A stretch of 64,000 nucleotides of DNA from positions 1 through 64,000 of the forward strand of contig NZ_JAHQCR010000050.1 of the NCBI RefSeq assembly GCF_019042735.1. The letters run 5' to 3'. Of the stretch, positions 44,229 through 54,157 are shown piece by piece; the stretch's first letter is position 1; each line of letters opens with the position of its first letter. Source of the stretch: Evansella alkalicola (GTDB taxonomy: Bacteria > Bacillota > Bacilli > Bacillales > Salisediminibacteriaceae). The position numbers were made by a program, and so were the translations under genes. Under the pieces are notes generated by a model. That model did no database searches and had not been told where the DNA came from. It was given only the letters and a program-made list of their open reading frames with translations.

Positions 44229-46160
44229 TTGGCTTTTTCAAAATCATTATCACCCATAAATATTGGGACTGTTAAACTTAAAAACCGCTTCATTGTTCCT
44301 GCTATGGGGTCCCACTTAGGAGAATCTAATGGACAAGTTTCACAACGAACTATCGATTACTATGTTGCTAGGGCAAAAGGCGGCTACGGGCTTATCTTTA
44401 CGGAGTTTACCTGCATTGATCCAGTTGGCATGGCTATGCCTGGTCAGTTAGGTATCTGGGACGACTCATTTATCCCAGGTCATAAACGGTTGACAGAAGA
44501 AATCCATAAAAATGATGGGTTAATTTTCTGTCAATTACAACATGCTGGACGCCTGTCCTACTCCATGGTTACTGGTAATCAGCCAGTTGCACCTTCCCCC
44601 GTTGCAAGTCCAGCAAACAAGGAGATTCCTAGAGAGTTAAAGACAGAGGAAGTATATGAATTGATTGAGAAATTTGCCAATGGAGCTGTTCGAGCGAAAG
44701 AAGCTGGATACGATGGCGTAGAGCTTCATGGTGCACATCAATACATCATCGCACAATTTATGTCACCATATTCGAACAAACGAATGGACGAGTTCGGGGG
44801 ACATTTTCATAATCGCATGAGATTTGCAACGGAAATCGTTAAGAAAATAAAAGAAAAATGTGGTGATGATTTTCCAGTTAGTGTTCGAATTAGTGCAGAA
44901 GAATCCGAGCATGACAGCTGGGGTGTTAGGCAAGCTAGAACAGCTGCAAAAACACTAGAAGAAGCTGGGACAGATGTAATTAGTGTTTCGATAGGAGGTG
45001 CTCACGGTACTAGCTATAAAACATTGGCTCCTCAAGCGATTCCTCCTGGATTTAATGCCGAAAATTCTGCATTAATTAAGGAAGTCCTTCAAATCCCAGT
45101 CATTGTAACAGGACGTATTGTTGACCCTTATATTGCAGAGGATATCCTTGCTTCTGAATCTGCTGACATCGTTTCTTTAGGTAGACCTTCTTTAGCTGAT
45201 CCTGAATTCCCAAATAAAGTGAAAGAGAACCGGATTGACGAGATAATTCCTTGTGTAGCTTGTCTCCAGAGATGCGCAAGCGGAGGCGGCCGTGATGAAT
45301 GGGATAAAGGGGTTTCCTGTACTTATAATCCATTTACAGGGAAAGAGGGAATTCTTAAGTTTATTTCTCCTGAAAAGCCAAAACAAATCGCAATTATCGG
45401 TGCAGGTCCTGCAGGGCTTGAAACAGCATGGGTAGCTGCTAAGCGTGGTCATTCTGTAACTGTTTTTGAAAAAGCAGATCGACCAGGTGGACAAATTGCA
45501 GTTGGTGCAAGACCTCCATATAAACAGGAAATCTTGAAAGCTGTCCAAACGTATATGACACTAGGCAAAAAACATGGTGTAACTTTTAAATTTGGCGTGG
45601 AGGCAACTCCTGATACCGTTAAAGACTTCGATGAAATTGTCTTGGCTACTGGTGGTGTACCCGTTCAGCCAGCTTTTGAAGGTATCGATGAAGCTGGTGT
45701 TGTACAAGCTATCGATATCCTAGAAGGAAAAGAATTAGCAGGTGATAACATCGTCATTATCGGTGGTGGACAAGTTGGTGTCGAAACGGGAGAAATGTTA
45801 GCTAACCAATTTCGCCGCGTAACCATTGTGGAAATGAGCGATGAAATTGCAAAAGAAGAACATCGTGATATTCGCTATTTAACCCATCAGCGATTAACTA
45901 AATATGGTGTTAATATCTTAACAAACACTAAAGTAAAATCCCTTACTAAAGGAAGTCTAACTGTAGAACAAAAAGGGGTTGAGCAAACTCTAGAAGGTTT
46001 TGATTCAATTATTCTCGCAGTTGGTACAAAATCATATAATCCTTTAGAAAAACCAATGCAGGAAACAGGTAAGAAAATACACACCATCGGAGATGCAAAT
46101 AAAGCAGGAAATATAACAGATGCTATTTACGAAGGTGCAAAACTAGGAGTTAGTATATAA
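44229..46160 (+). CDS. 2,4-dienoyl-CoA reductase-like flavin oxidoreductase (OYE family)
   Basis: A 643-aa multidomain enzyme. An N-terminal OYE TIM barrel (FMN; RFIVPAMGSH, LQHAGRLS, DGVELHGAHQY, VSVRISAEE) is followed by a [4Fe-4S] motif (CVACLQRC then C after 12 residues) and C-terminal FAD/NAD(P) domains (IAIIGAGPAGLETAW, IVIIGGGQVGVETGE). This is the FadH/trimethylamine-dehydrogenase architecture. It probably reduces an enone or dienoyl-CoA. The start is TTG 44229. Confidence 0.88.
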   Translation: MAFSKSLSPINIGTVKLKNRFIVPAMGSHLGESNGQVSQRTIDYYVARAKGGYGLIFTEFTCIDPVGMAMPGQLGIWDDSFIPGHKRLTEEIHKNDGLIFCQLQHAGRLSYSMVTGNQPVAPSPVASPANKEIPRELKTEEVYELIEKFANGAVRAKEAGYDGVELHGAHQYIIAQFMSPYSNKRMDEFGGHFHNRMRFATEIVKKIKEKCGDDFPVSVRISAEESEHDSWGVRQARTAAKTLEEAGTDVISVSIGGAHGTSYKTLAPQAIPPGFNAENSALIKEVLQIPVIVTGRIVDPYIAEDILASESADIVSLGRPSLADPEFPNKVKENRIDEIIPCVACLQRCASGGGRDEWDKGVSCTYNPFTGKEGILKFISPEKPKQIAIIGAGPAGLETAWVAAKRGHSVTVFEKADRPGGQIAVGARPPYKQEILKAVQTYMTLGKKHGVTFKFGVEATPDTVKDFDEIVLATGGVPVQPAFEGIDEAGVVQAIDILEGKELAGDNIVIIGGGQVGVETGEMLANQFRRVTIVEMSDEIAKEEHRDIRYLTHQRLTKYGVNILTNTKVKSLTKGSLTVEQKGVEQTLEGFDSIILAVGTKSYNPLEKPMQETGKKIHTIGDANKAGNITDAIYEGAKLGVSI

Positions 46161-46207
46161 CTTTTTTAAAAATACCTAAAGGCACAACATCTTTTTATAT
46201 AAAAATG

Positions 46208-46240
46208 ACTACCCTGATTTTTTATCAGGGTAGTTTTTTT
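46208..46240. terminator. Terminator after the OYE-family gene; former sufB terminator
   Basis: ACTACCCTGAT with ATCAGGGTAGT, then TTTTTTT. Before the integration this hairpin probably also ended the suf operon from the other side (see attL). Confidence 0.88.
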
Positions 46241-46263
46241 ATTCCTTATATATTTAAAATGAA

Positions 46264-46298
46264 TTAACCAATCGAACCTTCCATTTCGAACTTGATTA
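46264..46298. repeat. attL of the integrated element
   Basis: A 35-bp sequence that matches 60627-60661 (sufB 3' end) at 32 of 35 positions, in the same orientation. Read on the minus strand it still encodes the SufB terminus LIKFEMEGSIG and a stop, with only synonymous differences. The longest identical blocks are TCGAACTTGATTA (13 bp) and GAACCTTCCAT (11 bp). Confidence 0.85.
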
Positions 46299-46339
46299 AG
46301 TTTGCTCGAAATGGGACGTAATGATTAACAACAAAGCCG

Positions 46340-46418
46340 CTCAAACCTTTGATATATAGCCATTCTTCAAATGGTTTAAAATGGATTATAATATCAAGTT
46401 GGCACGAAATAGGCACGG
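46340..46418. repeat. Integrase-site repeats inside the left end
   Basis: CTCAAACCTTTGATATATA (46340-46358) recurs with one mismatch at 60604-60622. AAGTTGGCACG (46396-46406) and TAGGCACGG (46410-46418) match the repeats inside the right end. These are likely integrase or Xis arm sites. The rest of 46299-46569 shows nothing else. Confidence 0.6.
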
Positions 46419-46569
46419 GATTACAGTCGAAAAGCACATATAACAAAATTAAATGTTTCTAATTCTATTTATACAGCAGCCTTTTAAGAAGTGACTGCTG
46501 TTTCTTTTCTTTTATTTTTAAAAAGTTTCGCTAGTGCATAGATTTTCTTTATTACGACTAGTCCTATTT

Positions 46570-49317
46570 TTATTTATCATCATCATAAAGCAAAGGTAGC
46601 TCAGCAACTTTACTTTCTTGTTCATAAGACAGTCCTGAAAAATGGTCTTTATCTAATACAACCTGTGCCAGTTGACTAAACATATTACGTCCATCTTTAT
46701 CAGTATAGAATTTTAGACCTTTTATTTTTACATTCGAAACTTCATCTTCGAATACTAATTCAGCTTCATGTTCCGTAATATAGGTCAACAGTTCTTCTTT
46801 CCATTGCTCTCTTTCCATGCGTCTAGAGTCTCCACCTTTAGGTTCAATAAATACTTGTATATAATATTCAGCATTCCTAAGGTACAAAATAAAGTCAGGC
46901 TGAAAACCTTCAAACCTCACTTGCTCAGATTGTTGGAACTGGTGCAACTTAAGATTTTCACCTTTACGTGTTTCTCTATTCATTTGCTCATCCATACGAA
47001 ATAAATAAGTTTCTGGATATTTCCCTCGTAATTCTTGTACACGCTCGCCTATCTTTTGAATCAAATCATATTCAAGTTCATTAACAATTGCTAGGTTATA
47101 AACAAACCAGTCTTTCTCATCACCTAACATCTTACGTGGCTCAACAATCTGACTACGATTCCCCTTTAAAGAGTCGTATTTTGGAACACGCTTTCTATAA
47201 TCAGTAAGATATTCTTTAATTGGATAACCAATAAAATTGTTACTACCACGTGCACTTGAATATCCTTTAATTATCTTTGTTTCAATATCGCTTAGATAAG
47301 ACATTACAATGTTTAACTTATCTTTGCTAGTCAAGTCACTTTCTGCAAACTCAATCGGCGCTTCTACCCGTAGCGTTAACTTTTTTATATTTAACCAATT
47401 CTCACCATACAAAAATTCTTCTTTTGATTTCAACTCTGGTAAGTACCTCTTCATCGAATCAAACCGAAAGAATGTAAGCTTTTGCATAGCCTTTTTAAAG
47501 TACCTGTCATCTAATTTAACTACAATTGGATGTGTTTTTAAACTTGTCGATTCTTCTTTATAATCTACTTCTCGAGAAGAGTACGACCAAGGTAGCGTTA
47601 CGTCATTTATACTTTGAACCCCGTATTTTGACAAGTCAGTGTAATAAGAGTCAGGTACAACAATGGTCTGATTATAAAAGATTTTTCCATGTCTCCAAAC
47701 GTCAGTTCTTTTAAAACTTGATTTCACCTTTACTTCGAGTGGAGGGTTTTTCTCATCTGTTCCACTAGGTAAATCCAATGCTTCTAGTGAATTAACTAAA
47801 TTTTTCAGATACTGCGGCTCATTGATTGTATGATAGTGAAGAGTTTCAAGCAATAAGCTGTCATGTGAATCGTCTTCAAACCTTCTTTTATAGGAAGACT
47901 GCCCCTCTAAGATAAATGGATTATATCTAGCACCACGTCCAATTAACTGTGCTTCAGACATCGTAGACTTTTTATCACCTTTAGCATTTTCACTTATTCG
48001 TACAATATCATAAAGATTTAACACATCCCAACCTTCAGTTAGCTTTGCAACTGCAAATATAACACGATACAAGTTATCTTCATCTTCTAAAGAATTGAGT
48101 GCCTGATATTGCCCTTTTTCCAGCATACCTGCTCCACGGTCAGAGTCGTTTGCATTTAACACTCGTCTAGGTTCAAATTCTCGTTTGATTGTACGTAATA
48201 TAGTTGGAAGTTCTTCACTATGTTCCAAGTAATACTGATAAGCATAATTCAATGTTGAACTTTCACTATCATCCAACTTTTGTTGACGTAGTATAAACTG
48301 GTTAAGTACCTCAACAGTCAAACCTTCAATCATCTCGTTAAATACTTCGTTAGAATAGTTAGAGGCTTTAATATTTTGAGACTTAAACATTATAACAGGT
48401 TTAAAAATTGGAATCCCTTTAGCCAATGCTGTGTATCTTCTATATTCACTCAACAATACTACGTTTAACATCTTATCTCTATCATCTGCAGAGCCTTCAA
48501 TACGCTTTACGTTTTTAGAAAAGCCCTGAAACATAAATTTGTCTAATGTATAACGATAAATAACTTTATCCTTATACTTCTCATAAATATTCCTATTTTC
48601 CAAATCAATAGTAGCGGTAAACTCCATTAACCTGTTGTCTTCTCTTGCATTAAGTATTCTTTTAATTGCAGCTTCCCAAGTCTTTTCCTCATCTTTTTCT
48701 TTCTTGGTTGAAGCAGAATAATGGTGTGCTTCATCCCCAAGTATTACAACCTTGTTTCGACCATATTCTAATTCAGACATTGAATTTTCTGCAGGAATAA
48801 ATAAATCGTTTGATAAAGACTGTACCGTTGAAAGCTTCAAATAAATCACATTCTGAGACTGTTCAACAGGAAACCTAGTTACAGGTATGATATTTATACG
48901 TTCACCATTAATCTCCATTGTTTGCTGGAATAAATATTTATTTGACGCTTTATTTGTGAGATTGTCAATAGTCTTATTTAGTACACTATTTGTATTTACT
49001 GTAAAAACAAAATTTTGATATCCATATTCTTTAAACATAAATAAGATGAGAGCAGCCATTAAATCTGTTTTACCAGAACCAGTTGCCATGTTAAACAGTA
49101 CATGATTGATATTACGTGCATCATTAAACGTTTGAGTGTAATGGAAAAATCTAATTGCATTTTCCTGATAATCACGTAAATCATGTATTAGATTATTATT
49201 AACATATTCAGGAACCTGAAAAGCTATATTTTCATTAAATAATGACGCATCGTGTCTTTTAAGCTCGTCTAGTAATGGTAAAGATATTTGCTTCTTTTTC
49301 TTAGGTTTTGAAGACAT
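46570..49317 (-). CDS. Type III restriction enzyme, Res subunit
   Basis: A 915-aa SF2 helicase-nuclease. Walker A is NMATGSGKT (residues 76-84), the DEAH box lies at 195-198 (LGDEAHHYS), and motif VI is in QLIGRGARYNP. The C-terminal endonuclease has PDFILYL (807-) and IEPKG (824-828), a PD-(D/E)xK site. With Mod it would cleave DNA at inverted unmethylated sites. It begins 2 nt after mod, with GAGGAGG inside the mod end. Confidence 0.94.
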   Translation of the reverse strand: MSSKPKKKKQISLPLLDELKRHDASLFNENIAFQVPEYVNNNLIHDLRDYQENAIRFFHYTQTFNDARNINHVLFNMATGSGKTDLMAALILFMFKEYGYQNFVFTVNTNSVLNKTIDNLTNKASNKYLFQQTMEINGERINIIPVTRFPVEQSQNVIYLKLSTVQSLSNDLFIPAENSMSELEYGRNKVVILGDEAHHYSASTKKEKDEEKTWEAAIKRILNAREDNRLMEFTATIDLENRNIYEKYKDKVIYRYTLDKFMFQGFSKNVKRIEGSADDRDKMLNVVLLSEYRRYTALAKGIPIFKPVIMFKSQNIKASNYSNEVFNEMIEGLTVEVLNQFILRQQKLDDSESSTLNYAYQYYLEHSEELPTILRTIKREFEPRRVLNANDSDRGAGMLEKGQYQALNSLEDEDNLYRVIFAVAKLTEGWDVLNLYDIVRISENAKGDKKSTMSEAQLIGRGARYNPFILEGQSSYKRRFEDDSHDSLLLETLHYHTINEPQYLKNLVNSLEALDLPSGTDEKNPPLEVKVKSSFKRTDVWRHGKIFYNQTIVVPDSYYTDLSKYGVQSINDVTLPWSYSSREVDYKEESTSLKTHPIVVKLDDRYFKKAMQKLTFFRFDSMKRYLPELKSKEEFLYGENWLNIKKLTLRVEAPIEFAESDLTSKDKLNIVMSYLSDIETKIIKGYSSARGSNNFIGYPIKEYLTDYRKRVPKYDSLKGNRSQIVEPRKMLGDEKDWFVYNLAIVNELEYDLIQKIGERVQELRGKYPETYLFRMDEQMNRETRKGENLKLHQFQQSEQVRFEGFQPDFILYLRNAEYYIQVFIEPKGGDSRRMEREQWKEELLTYITEHEAELVFEDEVSNVKIKGLKFYTDKDGRNMFSQLAQVVLDKDHFSGLSYEQESKVAELPLLYDDDK

Positions 49318-49319
49318 TG

Positions 49320-51332
49320 TTAAGCCTCCTCTCCATAGAAACTCTTATTAAATTCGTAGTCAGAATCACTAATGAGTTCCCTAACATTCGAATCATCTAT
49401 TTCACTCAAATTATAATATAGTTGGTTTTTCTCAATAATCTTAATAAGTAATTTACGGTTTTCTTCAGTGCCACGACTCCAATCAATTTTGGTTAAATCA
49501 GCACGGAAATCTATATCCGCTTTCTCCTGTGTGTCCGACCCTTGTATCATACGGTCATAAACAACCTTTAATTCACTAATCGAATTTGCTTTTATTATAT
49601 CAATCAGATAACCGATATTTTTGGGGAACAATTCAGTGTAAACAAAACTTCCTCCACCATTCCATTTGACAATCTTAGAAATACCCGATTGGTCTTCACC
49701 GCTTACAACATCTTTTAATCTGTTCCAAGGACTATTCTCTTCATAGTCAAGCTGTTCAATAGTAATATATTTCCGTTCAACCTTATGTGCAACAGCAGCC
49801 GTTGTGCCCGAACCACCAAAGAAATCGAGTACAATATCACCTTTGTTACTAGCCATCTCAATAATTCTTCTAATAAGCTTTTCAGGCTTTTTACCACCTT
49901 TTAGGGTAACTCCCCCTTCTTTTGCAATCCCTTCGTATGGAGTGTCCATCCAAATATTACTTAACTGTATACTCGGCACTTTTTTACCATCAATTTCTCT
50001 AACCTTTTTAGAGTAGAAAGCAATTTCCTGCCCATTATGAACTATTACGTCATAATGAGTTTCTCTTTGAATTTTATAAATTGTATCTTTATCTCCCTTT
50101 GAAATATTTCGCATAGAAACAATTTCTTGACCTGCATCATTTCCAATTGCAGTATATCTAAAAACTGAATCAGCATTTTCTAAAGCGAAATCACTCATTT
50201 TTTTTTCTAATACATCTTTTCCGAGTTCATCAACAAATGCTTGTTTGTTTTCATAACCGAAAAGTGTCGGTAGGTAGTCATTTAAACTTACTATTTCCCA
50301 CTGAGAGATATCATCTTGTTTATTTTTAACATAATATTTATAGTTAGAGTCATAGGATGTTTCAACAAATTGAGGATTATATGTCCAATTAGGCTTATCT
50401 TTTGCAAATCCAATGATGTATTCTGCAGTTTCAAATACACCTGCATTAACACTAGCGAAACCAGAAGGTGACTTTGTTTTTACTGTAATTTTATTAATAA
50501 AGTTATTCTTCCCTGGTTCGTTAAAAATGTCTTTCATTAATCGGTGCAATTCAGCCACACCGTCATCACTAATTTGTACAAAAATAGCCCCATCTTCGCT
50601 TAATAATTCCTTAGCCACTTCCAGTCTATTTTTCATAAAAACTAGCCATGTTGAAAGTTTGAAATTTGAATTGTACTTAAAGGTATCTTCCTTTTTCTTG
50701 GCTTCAAAATAATATGGAGGATCTATGTATACAAGTTTTATTCTGCCTCGATATTTTTCCTTTAATGTATGTAATGCTAAAAGATTGTTTCCCTTTATTA
50801 CTAAATTTTCATCATTGAAATCAGACACAGTTTGTTCTCCATGTTCATCAAATTTAGTAACATTAATTAATATTTTTTTATCTAACATTACATCTATTTC
50901 ATCCTTTTCAATTACTTCATTGAAAAAGGATTCGTCATAGCCTATATCCTCTTTACTCATTGCAGCACTTAGAAAACCATCTTTAAAAGGGAAATCCAAA
51001 ACAACATCTTGCTGTTCAGATAAATACTTTCCACCTGAATTGAAACCAATTTGATTTTCATATTTAGTGTAACTAGTTTCCCAATAGTCTCGGTATTGTA
51101 ACATGTCTACAAATTGGTCAAATAAGAAGATATCTTTTTCTGCAATTTTCTTGAAATAATGCTCATTTATGTAATCATCTTTCATCAAAGCTGAGATAAG
51201 TGTTTCATCATAGTTACGTAAATCATTTACTAAAGCAGTCCGTTTCAATCCACCTTCTGCAATGTACTTTTCACCAAATGATTCTACGATTTCGATTATT
51301 TTATCAAACACTTTAGGTTGAATTTTTGCCAT
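49320..51332 (-). CDS. Type III DNA methyltransferase, Mod subunit
   Basis: A 670-aa N6-adenine methyltransferase of the beta order: motif IV DPPY at residues 204-207, motif I FFGGSGTT at 504-511. The target-recognition region lies between, around residues 260-450. Mod recognises the site and methylates one strand. Start ATG 51332 with AAGGAG about 10 nt upstream; an extended -10 promoter lies just before it. Confidence 0.94.
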   Translation of the reverse strand: MAKIQPKVFDKIIEIVESFGEKYIAEGGLKRTALVNDLRNYDETLISALMKDDYINEHYFKKIAEKDIFLFDQFVDMLQYRDYWETSYTKYENQIGFNSGGKYLSEQQDVVLDFPFKDGFLSAAMSKEDIGYDESFFNEVIEKDEIDVMLDKKILINVTKFDEHGEQTVSDFNDENLVIKGNNLLALHTLKEKYRGRIKLVYIDPPYYFEAKKKEDTFKYNSNFKLSTWLVFMKNRLEVAKELLSEDGAIFVQISDDGVAELHRLMKDIFNEPGKNNFINKITVKTKSPSGFASVNAGVFETAEYIIGFAKDKPNWTYNPQFVETSYDSNYKYYVKNKQDDISQWEIVSLNDYLPTLFGYENKQAFVDELGKDVLEKKMSDFALENADSVFRYTAIGNDAGQEIVSMRNISKGDKDTIYKIQRETHYDVIVHNGQEIAFYSKKVREIDGKKVPSIQLSNIWMDTPYEGIAKEGGVTLKGGKKPEKLIRRIIEMASNKGDIVLDFFGGSGTTAAVAHKVERKYITIEQLDYEENSPWNRLKDVVSGEDQSGISKIVKWNGGGSFVYTELFPKNIGYLIDIIKANSISELKVVYDRMIQGSDTQEKADIDFRADLTKIDWSRGTEENRKLLIKIIEKNQLYYNLSEIDDSNVRELISDSDYEFNKSFYGEEA

Positions 51333-51368
51333 CCTGTTAATTCTCCTTCTATAAAATTTAGTAAATAA

Positions 51369-51377
51369 ATTATACCA
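51369..51377 (-). promoter_or_regulatory. Extended -10 promoter of mod-res
   Basis: On the minus strand TGGTATAAT (TGn plus TATAAT), 37 nt before the mod start. It follows the hairpin that ends the helicase operon, so mod-res is likely a separate transcript. Confidence 0.5.
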
Positions 51378-51392
51378 CTATTGAATAACAAG

Positions 51393-51415
51393 AGCCCATC
51401 TCATCGAGAAGGGCT
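51393..51415 (-). terminator. Hairpin after the helicase operon
   Basis: AGCCC-TCTC with GAGA-GGGCT on the minus strand, followed by TCTTGTTATTC, a weak T tract. Confidence 0.55.
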
Positions 51416-51481
51416 ATAGTTTAACCATTTATCACGAGCTATAATACTCTTCCAGACTTCCTACTTTATTACTTTTATTTT

Positions 51482-51928
51482 TTATACAACCTTACTTTCA
51501 TTTAATAAAGAGTTTTTAATCAAGTTTTTTAACTCCGCTGGGAAAGTACTTAATATTAACCGAACCTCAGTCTCATTTTCAATCTGCCTTAATCCAGCTG
51601 CAATGTCTCTTAAAAGTAGTTCTTCCTCTTTTTTTCTACTCCATGTCACTGCGGTTTTCTTACCCTTTTTTTGTTGTATTTCCTCAAGGCATAAATCTTT
51701 ATTGTAAATATACAGATATTCATATTTTACCGATTTATCCCCAAAGAGTTCCTGATCATAAAATACAACATTACAAAGAATTTTATCGAAGTTTCTTTTA
51801 AGTTTTATTTCTGAGTATTCTTCATTATAAATATTTGTTGCAAGCTCAACAGGGCTGACACCTTTATTTAACCTAAGCTTGACTAGTTCTTGGACAGTAT
51901 GTTTTATGTTATTTTGCGGTGATTCCAT
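51482..51928 (-). CDS. Uncharacterized 148-aa protein, partner of the helicase
   Basis: Not recognised. Soluble and charged; an N-terminal helical part (HTVQELVKLRLNKGVSPVEL) and strand-rich middle (YEYLYIYNKDLCLEEIQ), then helices. No nuclease or HTH motif is clear. Its start lies inside the end of the helicase gene (20-bp overlap), so the two are translationally coupled and probably act together. It sits between the helicase and the mod gene. Confidence 0.75.
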   Translation of the reverse strand: MESPQNNIKHTVQELVKLRLNKGVSPVELATNIYNEEYSEIKLKRNFDKILCNVVFYDQELFGDKSVKYEYLYIYNKDLCLEEIQQKKGKKTAVTWSRKKEEELLLRDIAAGLRQIENETEVRLILSTFPAELKNLIKNSLLNESKVV

Positions 51929-53777
51929 TTAATATCAACTCCACTTCTTCCTTTAGCTGACCAAATAAGTAACTTTCTGCAGCGTATAAATCATCTATTT
52001 CCATTTCATCCCTGCTTGAAAATTTTCTTTTTAATTTTGTGTTAATATATATTACTAATATTCCATCATTTTTATATGATTGTTTTATGAATGGAATTGT
52101 CGTTTTAAAACTTGAATAAAGAGAATTGTCTTTTGCTTCAATACCACTGTCTTGAAGAACTTCTACAGCCAGTAGTTGAATTTTCTCATTTAACAATCTT
52201 CTTATCATTTTCCTTCTTTCAAGAGGTCTCTTTTCATTATATAGTTGATTGATTTCATGTGATTTAATCCTAGTTCTTTTTCTTTGAATTTTTTCTAATG
52301 CCTCTTCAATATCTTCTTTTTCCCAACCCATACCCTCTAATTGTTTTCTTTTTTCATCCAACTCTTCTTGTATAGCCTGCTTTGCATTTTCAAATGCTTT
52401 ATTAAAATCAATTTTCGAACTAAACGAATCAACTGATTCTACTAATTCACCCTTTACAATTACTTGTCCAAATATGCTCTCTTTACGTTCAAAGTCTTCA
52501 TCAGATACATTTATTTCTCTTACCCGATTATATTTTCCTACGTTTTCTACTTCCTCTTTGAAATAAGCCCATAATTTCTCTAACCCGAGTTCTTCATGAT
52601 ATAATACCAATGCATTATTATCAATTTCATGACTTCTAACCTCATCTTCTGGAATAGCTCTTAATACTCGTCCTATTATCTGAGCGAACTGGTTGAGACT
52701 TTTATATGGTCTAAAAAGGGCTGCAATGGTTAAGTACTTATGGTCATAACCTTCACCCATCATTCCCACGTTGATAACCACTTTACATTTATGTAGTTCT
52801 ATTGCTTTAAATCTACTTTCTTGCTCATCGTTAGGCATATTACTATGAATAAGAATTGCTTCAACGCCTTGTTGTGAATAAAGTTCATATAACCTTTCAG
52901 CATGTTTTATACTGCACGCAGCTGCCATTATTTTGTGAGGAACGTCAGGAGATATGGAGTTCAAATCATTCAGATGTTTAATACTTTCTTTTATTATCTC
53001 TAAAGAGCATTCGTCAGAAAGAGCAACGGATTTTCTAATCCACTCATCCTCTTTCAAAGTTTTTGCCGCTTCAATATCTAACACTTCTCCATTTTCCATC
53101 CTAAAAAATATTTCTTCAGAATTTAACGTTTTATTTCTTAACCATTTTACATACCTTTGTTCCATTACTTCAGATAAAGGGGTTGAATGTATTCTTTCCC
53201 CGGGAACGATTACACCATCACCTCTATAGGGAGTCCCAGTAACATGCAGTACCTTAGCTTCTGTAAAATAGTTTATAGCATTTTGCCAAGTATTCGCAGG
53301 TGCGTGATGTGCTTCATCGATTATAATCATATCAAAGTGGTCTGGCTTTACTCTATTTATTAAAGAGTTTTCATAATTTTGATTAAGCTTTTGTACATTT
53401 GTATATATAATATCTGCACTATATAATTCACTCTCTAATACATCATTTTCATACGGTAAAAGAACAGGACTATCTGCAATGTCAAAGATGACATTAGTAT
53501 TGACTAAAAAATTATCATCTAGAGCATCCATTGTCTTAGAAATACTCCTACGTGTAACCTTATTTGGAGTTATGATTAAAACTCTTCCCATAGAAACGCC
53601 ATATGGAGCAATCGATATCAATCCACTTTTACCTGCACCAGTTGGCAACACTACTAAAGCTTCTCTATTCGGGTATTGACTGTTAAAGTACGAACTTATT
53701 TTTAGATAAGCTTCTACTTGAGGTAGTCTTAATTTGTCGTTACCCTCAATATAAACTGTCGTGTTCATAAAATACAT
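51909..53777 (-). CDS. Stand-alone SF2 DEAD/DEAH helicase
   Basis: A 622-aa helicase: Walker A VVLPTGAGKS (42-51), DEAH at 154-157 (IIIDEAHHAP), motif III in HVTGTPYRG and motif VI QIIGRVLR (366-373). After the two RecA-like domains, the remaining about 220 residues are helical and charged, with coiled-coil-like KRKQLEGMGWEKEDIEEAL; no nuclease motif is visible. Similar in type to helicases of restriction and other defence systems, but not the Res of the adjacent system. A -10 (TATAAT, 53814-53819) precedes it. Start ATG 53777 after GGGGGG. Confidence 0.85.
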   Translation of the reverse strand: MYFMNTTVYIEGNDKLRLPQVEAYLKISSYFNSQYPNREALVVLPTGAGKSGLISIAPYGVSMGRVLIITPNKVTRRSISKTMDALDDNFLVNTNVIFDIADSPVLLPYENDVLESELYSADIIYTNVQKLNQNYENSLINRVKPDHFDMIIIDEAHHAPANTWQNAINYFTEAKVLHVTGTPYRGDGVIVPGERIHSTPLSEVMEQRYVKWLRNKTLNSEEIFFRMENGEVLDIEAAKTLKEDEWIRKSVALSDECSLEIIKESIKHLNDLNSISPDVPHKIMAAACSIKHAERLYELYSQQGVEAILIHSNMPNDEQESRFKAIELHKCKVVINVGMMGEGYDHKYLTIAALFRPYKSLNQFAQIIGRVLRAIPEDEVRSHEIDNNALVLYHEELGLEKLWAYFKEEVENVGKYNRVREINVSDEDFERKESIFGQVIVKGELVESVDSFSSKIDFNKAFENAKQAIQEELDEKRKQLEGMGWEKEDIEEALEKIQRKRTRIKSHEINQLYNEKRPLERRKMIRRLLNEKIQLLAVEVLQDSGIEAKDNSLYSSFKTTIPFIKQSYKNDGILVIYINTKLKRKFSSRDEMEIDDLYAAESYLFGQLKEEVELILNGITAK

Positions 53778-54157
53778 TCTTATCCCCCCAAACTCTTTTC
53801 CACTAATGTAATAATTATATCATTTAGTAGTTAAAAATTGGGAAAATATTCAGTTAATATATATACAAATTTTTTAAAACATTTTTTCTAGAAGCTACTT
53901 AGTCTAAGGTACGTACACGGATTAGATAAACAGCGACTGGACTAAAAGAAGGACAGCTATATTACATAGCTGCCAAGAGTAGGGATGTTTGAGATTAAAT
54001 ATCAATAAGCATTAAAATAAATGTATATTTTCATTTAACTATATAAATCCTGCCTTCTTTTAATAAATCCAAAAAAATACACGTTACTATCACGCAGAAA
54101 AATTAAGGTTCCCCCACCGGTCACAAAATGCGCTGTAAAAAAACCAAACAGGGGGGG
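53778..54157. other. 380-bp spacer within the element
   Basis: Between the helicase operon and the phage-like module. It holds the helicase -10 (53814-53819) and a small CAGCTAT/ATAGCTG hairpin near 53963-53985. This is the boundary between satellite backbone and defence cargo; no gene is seen. Confidence 0.5.

Noticed and set aside
46264..46446. A 60-codon minus-strand frame ending like SufB
   Set aside because: Only the last dozen residues match SufB, because of attL. The rest is unrelated and has no ribosome site.
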